Of a DNA stretch of 19,653 nt, positions 7,460 to 11,905 are shown in pieces. Made by a program: the position numbers and the translations under genes. Below the pieces are notes generated by a model. The model searched no databases, was not told the origin of the DNA, and saw only the letters and a program-made list of their open reading frames with translations. The stretch is from an uncultured Clostridia bacterium (lineage in GTDB: Bacteria > Bacillota > Clostridia > Oscillospirales > Acutalibacteraceae). How positions within the stretch are numbered: position 1 is the stretch's first letter; each line of letters begins with the position of its first letter. Location: the NCBI GenBank assembly GCA_946006915.1, contig CAMFZK010000003.1, positions 1 through 19,653 on the forward strand, read 5' to 3'.

Positions 7460-8527
7460 TTATTCTAAAATATAAATTTCAGCGTATCTTACACCGAAAG
7501 CGGAGCAAGCACTTGCGCTTGAAAAGAACAGGTCAACGCCGGTGGGGTGCTTTTTAATAAATCCGCCGGTATCGGCAGCAACGGCATATCCGTAAATATA
7601 TTTACCGTCAACCGTTTTAATATACATTTTTGTTCCGTAAGGAATAACTTTAGGATTAACCGCAATATAACCGGGTTGCGGCGCAACACCTGTTGCACAG
7701 TTGCGGCCGGTGTAGGTGTAAGCGGTTGCCCTTACGGTCATTTTAGATTTGTAATTAACCGGAACGCCGTTAGAATCAAGTTCAATCGGCGAAGAGGGGG
7801 TAAGGGTTGAAACACAGTTAACATTACTGCTTACATTAGAGGTTTTTTTATTACCCACCATAATTTGTGTGTTAACCGCATTTGTTACAACCTCGGTACC
7901 GGTAACGGTTTTTTCAACCGAAACACCGTTTACCAATTTTTCGGTGTAGTAAACATTTTGAACACCGTCAGTACCTAATGTGGTTACGGTAGTGCCTTTT
8001 TTCAAAGTGTCCGAATAAACCGTTTCGGTTTCGTAGGGGATTTTTTCCTCATAACTGCCGTTTACATATTCTATATCGGTATAGTCAATATAAACAGTAT
8101 CGGTAATTACAGTGTCTAAAGCGGGTTCAATAAAATCAAACTCGTCTACCGTAATGCCGGCGGTTTTCATAGCGTCTGCTACTGTGCCGCCGAAAAATTC
8201 AATTTCGGAAGTTTTGTCACCCATTGTAATGTATACTGGGTAACCGTAAGAGATTTCAACCTGTGTTAAACGGCCGGAAACTTCGGTTTTTAAAACCGAA
8301 TAATTTTTAGACATAAGTTCCAAACCCGATACAACCGACGCTACATTATTATTAAGTGAGCGAACGGTGTACGTTTTTTCACCGTCGAAAATTTTAATTG
8401 TGTGGACTGAGCAGTTTAGTAAAGTAACTACTGCGACGGTAAGAGCGGTAAGTAAACTTATGGCGCTTACTCGCATTTGTCTGCTTTTAAGGAAAGAAGA
8501 CAAATGGTACTTTATTTTTTCTATCAT
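7460..8527 (-). CDS. G5 and 3D domain cell-wall protein (YabE/Rpf-like)
   Basis: A 355-residue exported wall protein. A basic N-terminus and one membrane segment (about 20-39) act as anchor or uncleaved signal. Two DUF348-type beta modules follow (about 42-80 and 97-135), then a G5 domain (about 150-225, with IPYETETVYSDTLKKGTT) and a C-terminal 3D domain (about 263-354). The 3D motifs ATAYTYTG, YIAVNPKVIPYGTKMYI, VAADTGG (D319) and GVDLFF (D332) are visible. By family, 3D domains are lytic-transglycosylase-like, and the YabE/YocH group remodels peptidoglycan and affects growth resumption. The first of the three usual aspartates is Asn291 (AVNP), which may affect or merely vary catalysis. AAAGGAG lies 7 nt before the ATG. 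It has its own perfect promoter. Confidence 0.92.
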   Translation of the reverse strand: MIEKIKYHLSSFLKSRQMRVSAISLLTALTVAVVTLLNCSVHTIKIFDGEKTYTVRSLNNNVASVVSGLELMSKNYSVLKTEVSGRLTQVEISYGYPVYITMGDKTSEIEFFGGTVADAMKTAGITVDEFDFIEPALDTVITDTVYIDYTDIEYVNGSYEEKIPYETETVYSDTLKKGTTVTTLGTDGVQNVYYTEKLVNGVSVEKTVTGTEVVTNAVNTQIMVGNKKTSNVSSNVNCVSTLTPSSPIELDSNGVPVNYKSKMTVRATAYTYTGRNCATGVAPQPGYIAVNPKVIPYGTKMYIKTVDGKYIYGYAVAADTGGFIKKHPTGVDLFFSSASACSAFGVRYAEIYILE

Positions 8528-8588
8528 CCAATAACTCCTTTAATATAGATAAAACAATATTTTTCACCTATTTTTTCAAAGCACGCCT

Positions 8589-8617
8589 ATTATAAAGCTG
8601 ATTTTTGATAATGTCAA
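8589..8617 (-). promoter_or_regulatory. Perfect sigma-A promoter of the G5/3D-domain gene, flanked by inverted repeats
   Basis: On the minus strand TTGACA (8612-8617), a 17-nt spacer and TATAAT (8589-8594) match consensus in all 12 positions, with about 55 nt of leader to ATG 8527. ACGCCTAT (8583-8590) and ATAGGCGT (8626-8633) form an inverted repeat bracketing the promoter. CACCTATTTTTT (8565-8576) is a second near-partner of AAAAAATAGGCG (8621-8632). Such placement would suit a repressor, but that is inference. Confidence 0.9.
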
Positions 8618-8858
8618 ACTAAAAAATAGGCGTAATTTTATGCAAAATGACGAAAAATAACCGAAAATATAAAAGTTACAAACTTGTAACCATTAAAATT
8701 ACGTGATTTATTGACATTTTTTTACAATTAGGTTGTGCAACCATACAAAATAAAGGTACGCACGGTTGATAACTCGCCTAAAAATCACTCAAATATACTA
8801 ACGGTAGTATGTTTTTTTAACTCATTTTAAGAATACAACTAAATATTGTGCAAATGGC

Positions 8859-8887
8859 TTTACAAAAAAACGGTATTGTGATATACT
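8859..8887 (+). promoter_or_regulatory. Sigma-A promoter of pyrR
   Basis: TTTACA (8859-8864), a 17-nt spacer and TATACT (8882-8887). The leader of about 88 nt is AT-rich, with a weak CATATAT/ATGTATATG hairpin. I do not see a PyrR-type attenuator with terminator in it. Confidence 0.8.
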
Positions 8888-8981
8888 CAATTTGTGGTTT
8901 TTCGGTATACACATATATAATATGTATATGCAGGTATTTTATGAAATTATTACTTAAACTATTTAATTCGGAAGGTCTTTT

Positions 8982-9524
8982 ATGAATAAATTTAAGGCAG
9001 TTTTAATGGATGAAGCGGCAATCGGCAGGGCGCTTAAAAGAATTTCACACGAAATTTTGGAAAGAAATAACGGGTGCGATAATTTGTGTATAATCGGTGT
9101 TAAGCGCCGAGGTGTGCCGTTAGCGCAAATGATTGCCGAAAATATATATAATATAGAGGGTGTTACAGTCCCTACCGGCGTGTTGGATATAACCTTTTAC
9201 CGTGACGATTTAACCGTAAGTTCGACCGACCCGGTAATCCAACCCTGTGATATACCTTTTTCAGTTGTGGGTAAAAATGTTATTTTGGTTGACGATGTGC
9301 TGTATACAGGCAGAACGGCAAGAGCGGCTATGGAGGCGATTTTGCGCTTCGGCAGGGCGGCAACAATTCAGTTTGCCGTGCTGGTTGACAGGGGACACCG
9401 TGAACTGCCTATTAGAGGGGATTATGTAGGCAAAAATGTTCCCACCTCTAAATCGGAGTTTATCTCGGTTAAAATCCCGCCGTATGACGATGCAAATGCG
9501 GTAGAAATTTATGAAAAATTGTAA
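8982..9524 (+). CDS. pyrR: Bifunctional pyrimidine operon regulator / uracil phosphoribosyltransferase
   Basis: PyrR binds pyr mRNA in response to UMP/UTP and PRPP to promote attenuation, and many homologues also convert uracil and PRPP to UMP. The type I PRTase PRPP loop VILVDDVLYTGRTA (about 100-113) is intact. Other PyrR signatures are IIGVKRRGVPLAQMIAENI (about 37-55), LDITFYRDDL and LVDRGHRELPIRGDYVGKNV. The 180-aa length is normal. GGAAGG lies 7 nt before ATG 8982. It is monocistronic here: no pyrB, pyrC or uraA lies beside it, so its target attenuators must be elsewhere. A hairpin terminator-like region follows at 9630-9661. Confidence 0.96.
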   Translation: MNKFKAVLMDEAAIGRALKRISHEILERNNGCDNLCIIGVKRRGVPLAQMIAENIYNIEGVTVPTGVLDITFYRDDLTVSSTDPVIQPCDIPFSVVGKNVILVDDVLYTGRTARAAMEAILRFGRAATIQFAVLVDRGHRELPIRGDYVGKNVPTSKSEFISVKIPPYDDANAVEIYEKL

Positions 9525-9576
9525 AGGTCATTTTTCATTATACACTTTTTCACTATTCACTATTACTTATTACTTC

Positions 9577-9661
9577 CAAAGCACCAAAGGCATATGTAGT
9601 GAAGAGTGAAAAGTGAAGAGGTAAAAAGTAAGCCCCAAAAGCATACGCCTTTGGGGCTTTG
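9577..9661 (+). terminator. pyrR downstream hairpins with two exclusive pairings
   Basis: A terminator-like stem AAGCCCCAAA (9630-9639) pairs with TTTGGGGCTT (9650-9659) and ends in a weak TTTG tail. A second copy of the left arm at 9577-9596 (CAAAGCACCAAAGGCATATG) matches the complement of 9642-9661 at 18 of 20 positions, so the right arm can pair with either. The stretch 9525-9576 is AT-rich low-complexity sequence (repeats of cactatt/cttatta) with no gene; 9599-9629 holds related agtgaa repeats. Confidence 0.55.
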
Positions 9662-9724
9662 TGATGGGTGTTCAAAAGAGAACGGTGTTAAAATTCTTGA
9701 TTTTAAATGCTGTATACTATATAG
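9662..9724. other. Short gap before the hairpin array
   Basis: No gene, promoter or clear dyad is seen here apart from an AT-rich TATACTATATAG palindrome-like stretch at about 9713-9724, immediately before the hairpin array. Confidence 0.4.
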
Positions 9725-9907
9725 TTGTATGCAATCCGTCGCAAGACGGAATGTAATCATTTTCGCAAGAAAATGTATGTAATCCGAAATTTATTTCGGT
9801 ATGTTATCAATCCGAAGAAAAAATACACGCTAAAGCGTGATGACATACGCCTACGGCGATTACATACTCGCTTATGCGAGATTACATACCAATCCTTCGG
9901 ATTGGAT
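9725..9907. repeat. Nested hairpin-array element (symmetric four-way-junction fold)
   Basis: Seven perfect short hairpins are visible: 9735-9750 (GCAA loop), 9758-9775 (GCAA loop), 9784-9799, 9826-9839, 9848-9858, 9867-9880 and 9889-9905. Their stem sequences all differ. The linkers are conserved and change orientation at the middle: ATGTAAT-type on the left (9751-9757, 9776-9783, 9800-9807) and ATTACAT-type on the right (9840-9847, 9859-9866, 9881-9887). The linkers pair in nested order, 7, 8 and 8 bp with a single G-U. The fold therefore contains two four-way junctions with no unpaired base at either. The middle (9808-9825) looks like a decayed eighth hairpin. No coding capacity is seen. 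It may be a mobile palindromic repeat or part of an RNA. Confidence 0.8.
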
Positions 9908-9943
9908 AAAAATAAAGGACTACCGCAGTAGTCCTTTATTTTT
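9908..9943. terminator. Perfect 16-bp bidirectional terminator hairpin
   Basis: AAAAATAAAGGACTAC (9908-9923) pairs perfectly with GTAGTCCTTTATTTTT (9928-9943) around a CGCA loop, with T-runs on both strands. On the minus strand it immediately follows a copy of a tRNA 3' end (9943-9956), as a tRNA terminator would. On the plus strand it ends the hairpin array. Confidence 0.85.
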
Positions 9944-9956
9944 GGCGCGCTGAGAG
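9943..9956 (-). pseudogene. tRNA 3'-end fragment (copy of tRNA-Arg acceptor end with CCA)
   Basis: TGGCGCGCTGAGAG is identical to the 3' end of tRNA-Arg at 10105-10118. On the minus strand it reads CTCTCAGCGCGCCA, the acceptor strand, discriminator and CCA. No tRNA body is attached: upstream (9957-10060) lies unrelated sequence including a perfect 13-bp hairpin at 9968-9996. It is either the relic of a second tRNA gene with its own terminator or an attachment-site-like duplication. Confidence 0.6.
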
Positions 9957-10060
9957 CCGAGCGTTAAGGAAAAACAGTCCGGTGGACTGTTTTTCCAAGC
10001 GAGAGTCCCTCCCAAGAAAGCGAGTTGAAACGACGCTTGATTGGTGGTGCAGATTTGTAC
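9957..10060. repeat. Non-coding spacer with a perfect 13-bp hairpin
   Basis: GGAAAAACAGTCC (9968-9980) pairs perfectly with GGACTGTTTTTCC (9984-9996) around a GGT loop. The rest shows no gene. The plus-strand reading frame through here runs into the antisense of the tRNA and is a well-known kind of false ORF. Confidence 0.6.
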
Positions 10061-10098
10061 AAAAAAGAAAGGGAGCAGAGATTAACTCTACTCCCTTT
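10061..10098 (-). terminator. Terminator of tRNA-Arg
   Basis: On the minus strand AAGGGAGTAGAG pairs with CTCTGCTCCCTT (one T-G pair) around TTAAT. The run TTTTTT at 10061-10066 follows. It begins about 7 nt after the tRNA CCA end. Confidence 0.88.
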
Positions 10099-10104
10099 TC
10101 TAAC

Positions 10105-10181
10105 TGGCGCGCTGAGAGGGACTCGAACCCCCGACCCTCTGCTTAGAAGGCAGATGCTCTATCCAGCTGAGCTATCAGCGC
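10105..10181 (-). tRNA. tRNA-Arg (anticodon UCU)
   Basis: On the minus strand the 77-nt cloverleaf is complete. The acceptor GCGCTGA pairs with TCAGCGC; G is the discriminator and CCA is encoded. The D arm is GCTC..GAGC. The anticodon stem TCTGC/GCAGA has the loop CTTCTAA, giving anticodon TCT, which reads AGA. The variable loop is GGGTC, and the T arm is GGGGG-TTCGAGT-CCCTC. It has its own promoter (10247-10275) and terminator (10061-10098), so it is a single-tRNA transcription unit. Confidence 0.97.
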
Positions 10182-10246
10182 AAAGTATGTTGTTACAAAC
10201 TGTTTTTATGAGTTTGGTTTTAAACATTCTCAAAATTACGGTTACT

Positions 10247-10275
10247 ATATTATCACACTTTTAAAAAAAAGTCAA
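10247..10275 (-). promoter_or_regulatory. Sigma-A promoter of tRNA-Arg
   Basis: On the minus strand TTGACT (10270-10275), a 17-nt spacer and TAATAT (10247-10252). The predicted start near 10240 gives a 5' leader of about 58 nt for RNase P to remove. Confidence 0.8.
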
Positions 10276-10329
10276 CTTTTAATTGGTCTTTTTTATTTTT
10301 TCTTGTGTGACTCTCGTTTTTTAAAAAAA

Positions 10330-10357
10330 TTGACATATTTCACAGAATATGCAAAAT
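10330..10357 (+). promoter_or_regulatory. Putative promoter of the small hydrophobic peptide mRNA
   Basis: Perfect -35 TTGACA (10330-10335), a 16-nt spacer and CAAAAT (10352-10357) with a TG just upstream. The start near 10364 would give a leader of about 140 nt, rich in hairpins. Confidence 0.55.
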
Positions 10358-10363
10358 ACGATT

Positions 10364-10501
10364 AGTGCCTAAAAGCACGCTTAAGGTGTTGTCCTTAAAC
10401 GGTGGACGGTTAAATCTGTCTCTGCTCCCGCCTCGGTCGGTGTTGCTGTTTCACAGCGGTCTCCACGGGAGACCCAAACCCCTCGAAAGGGGGCATTGCT
10501 T
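10364..10501 (+). promoter_or_regulatory. Structured leader of the small peptide gene, with sequestered SD
   Basis: Successive small hairpins are visible: TTAAGG..CCTTAA (10381-10397), GCTG..CAGC (10445-10457) and perfect GGTCTCC-ACG-GGAGACC (10458-10474). CCCC (10479-10482) can pair with the GGGG of the Shine-Dalgarno (AAAGGGGG, 10486-10493). GACGGTTA (10405-10412) is complementary to TAACCGTC at 10628-10635 near the mRNA 3' end. Confidence 0.6.
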
Positions 10502-10576
10502 ATGGAACAAGCGACTTTTATAATTCTAATTATTATATTCGCTACAGGATACATAGTTGCAATAAAAAAGAAATAA
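10502..10576 (+). CDS. 24-aa hydrophobic peptide, candidate type I toxin
   Basis: The reading frame gives MEQATFIILIIIFATGYIVA followed by IKKK and TAA. It has a short polar start, one membrane-spanning run (about 5-21) and a lysine tail, which is the general shape of Fst/TxpA/holin-like type I toxins that damage the membrane when over-translated. A strong SD (AAAGGGGG) lies 8 nt before the ATG. Supporting features are a long structured leader, an SD that can be sequestered by CCCC, 5'/3' complementarity in the mRNA, and a hairpin terminator at 10624-10653. I do not recognise a named family by sequence and found no convincing antisense antitoxin promoter; a weak TTGCAA-19-TATAAT lies on the minus strand at 10532-10562. 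A harmless small membrane peptide is the main alternative. Confidence 0.65.
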   Translation: MEQATFIILIIIFATGYIVAIKKK

Positions 10577-10610
10577 ACCGCCCATTCCCCAATGATACGG
10601 CTTATTTCTT
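10563..10610 (-). terminator. Terminator of the CorC-pair operon, overlapping the small peptide gene
   Basis: On the minus strand AAGAAATAA-g-CCG pairs with CGG-t-TTATTTCTT over a 17-nt loop, and the left arm merges into TTTTTT. The hairpin covers the last codons and stop of the 24-aa peptide gene, so the two transcripts would overlap tail to tail. It would also fold on the plus strand. Confidence 0.75.
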
Positions 10611-10623
10611 AACTTATCTTTGA

Positions 10624-10653
10624 GGGCTAACCGTCTATCGGACAGCGCCTTTT
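10624..10653 (+). terminator. Terminator of the small peptide mRNA
   Basis: Stem pieces GG/CC, GCT/AGC and CCG/CGG, with a 2x2 internal loop and one bulge, close a TCTAT loop; TTTT follows. The last bases overlap the stop codon of the convergent CorC-type gene. Confidence 0.6.
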
Positions 10654-11905
10654 ATAATTTACAAACACCTATACGCTCTACACGGTAGCCGTCGGTCTTT
10701 AAAACGGTGATTTCCAAGTTTTCAAACTTAAAACTTGCATTTTCTTCGGGTTCGCCGTCAAGCATAGTAAGTGTCCACCCGCCTACCGTTGCGGTGTCGC
10801 CCTCAAAATCCTCGTTTTCGTCAATGTCAATGTCAAACTCGTCAAAAAAGTCGTAAACACGCATATCGCCGTCGGCTTCAAAATGGGTATCGTCTATGCA
10901 AACAAATTCGTGTTCAATTTCGTCCGACTCGTCAAAAATTTCGCCCACAAGTTGCTCTAAAACATCCTCCATAGTCAAAATACCCATAGTTCCGCCGTAT
11001 TCGTCCAGCACTACTACCATGTGGCATTTATTCTCTTTCATTTTTTCCAAAACGTCGGGCAGGGGCATTGTTTTATGCACAAAATTTACCGGCAGCAACA
11101 ATTCACGGAAATTTACTTTGCCGTTTTCAATATAACTTTTGTAAAAGTGATTTAGGTGAAGAATACCAATAATATTATCGGTTGTGTCTTCATAAACCGG
11201 CAAGCGTGAATAAATAGATTCTTCGCACTTTTTAACATTCACTTCATAAGGGTCACGAATGTCAAGCGCATCCATATCCACACGGTGGGTTATAATTTCG
11301 TATGCTAAAACCTCGTCAAAATCGAGTGCGTTTTGCAGTAGGTCGCACTGTTCTTCGTCCAGCACACCCTCGTCTTCTACAATGTCAATAATATTTTCAA
11401 AATCGTCTTCCGAAACCGCCTCACTGTCACTAACACCGTTTTGCCAAAGTTTGGAAGCCAAATTTATAAGTGCCGTTACTAAAAGATTAACGGGTTTAAA
11501 TATAAGGGAGAGAATATATATCGGTACCGAGGACAAAACGCAAAATTCTTCGGGCAACTGTTTGGCAATAACTTTTGGTATAATTTCCCCAAAGGTAAGC
11601 ACCAACAAGGTCATTACCGCCGTAGAAACCCAGGCGTAATTTTCGCCCAAAAGGTTTATAGCAATAATAGTGGCAATAGCGGAAGAAGCCATATTGGCAA
11701 TATTGTTACCGATAAGTATTGTGCTTAAAAGGTTTTCGTAAGATTCGTAAACCTTAAGAGCGGTTTTAGCCGCAATTCCGCCGTTTTTTGCACGGTTTTT
11801 AAGCCGTACCGAATTAACTGCGGAAAAGGCAATTTCCGTACCCGAAAAGAACGCCGAAACGGCAATAAGCAGGAAAACCGCCAAATAGTTTAAAACACTA
11901 TTCAT
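10652..11905 (-). CDS. CNNM/CorC-family membrane protein (DUF21, CBS pair, CorC_HlyC domain)
   Basis: A 417-residue protein of the family often annotated as hemolysin C or CorC; members studied in Firmicutes, such as MpfA, export Mg2+. Domains in order are a DUF21 membrane part with FSGTEIAFSAVNSVRLKNRA near the start and about three to four hydrophobic segments up to residue 155, an acidic linker, two CBS domains (about 200-325, the second ending VVVLDEYGGTMGILTMEDVLEQLVGEI) and a C-terminal CorC_HlyC domain (..TVGGWTLTMLDGEP..). The start was moved to ATG 11905, since AGGAGG lies 8 nt upstream; the GTG at 11914 would abut the SD. It overlaps the upstream paralogue by 8 nt, so coupling is likely. 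Confidence 0.93.
   Translation of the reverse strand: MNSVLNYLAVFLLIAVSAFFSGTEIAFSAVNSVRLKNRAKNGGIAAKTALKVYESYENLLSTILIGNNIANMASSAIATIIAINLLGENYAWVSTAVMTLLVLTFGEIIPKVIAKQLPEEFCVLSSVPIYILSLIFKPVNLLVTALINLASKLWQNGVSDSEAVSEDDFENIIDIVEDEGVLDEEQCDLLQNALDFDEVLAYEIITHRVDMDALDIRDPYEVNVKKCEESIYSRLPVYEDTTDNIIGILHLNHFYKSYIENGKVNFRELLLPVNFVHKTMPLPDVLEKMKENKCHMVVVLDEYGGTMGILTMEDVLEQLVGEIFDESDEIEHEFVCIDDTHFEADGDMRVYDFFDEFDIDIDENEDFEGDTATVGGWTLTMLDGEPEENASFKFENLEITVLKTDGYRVERIGVCKL

Larger units (their letters stand above)
8528..8981. other. 454-bp divergent intergenic region with two promoters and several dyads
   Basis: No ORF of note. It carries the promoter of the 3D-domain gene (8589-8617, minus) and of pyrR (8859-8887, plus), listed separately. 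It also holds the perfect dyad GTTACAA-AC-TTGTAAC (8675-8690), the dyad GGTTG-TG-CAACC (8731-8742), and ATACTA-ACGG-TAGTAT followed by seven T (8795-8818). A weak extra promoter-like pair, TTTACA-17-TACAAA (8721-8749), spans the second dyad. I find no recognisable riboswitch. Confidence 0.6.

Noticed and set aside
8528..8588. c-di-AMP (ydaO/yuaA) riboswitch before the wall-protein gene
   Set aside because: Such riboswitches often precede 3D/G5 genes, but the promoter at 8589-8617 leaves only about 55 nt of leader, too short for this riboswitch.
8888..8981. PyrR attenuator in the pyrR leader
   Set aside because: No conserved PyrR-binding loop and no terminator/antiterminator pair could be seen; only a weak AT-rich hairpin.
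9725..9907. CRISPR array
   Set aside because: The repeated linkers are only 7-9 nt and switch orientation at the centre; the intervening units are self-complementary hairpins, not spacers, and no cas gene is present.
9725..9931. Plus-strand 68-residue ORF over the hairpin array
   Set aside because: It is a chance frame through palindromic repeats, lacks an SD and has no protein-like composition.
10025..10264. Plus-strand 79-residue ORF over the tRNA
   Set aside because: Its GTRTPDPLLRRQMLYPAELSA segment is the antisense translation of the tRNA-Arg gene, a common false prediction. It has no SD and lies across a terminator and promoter on the other strand.
10532..10562. Antisense antitoxin promoter on the minus strand (TTGCAA / TATAAT)
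   Set aside because: The spacer is 19 nt and no terminator with a U-run follows downstream on that strand, so I could not support an antitoxin RNA gene.
11259..11639. 126-residue plus-strand ORF in the CorC-type gene
   Set aside because: It is antisense to the conserved DUF21/CBS protein, low-complexity serine-rich, with no SD.
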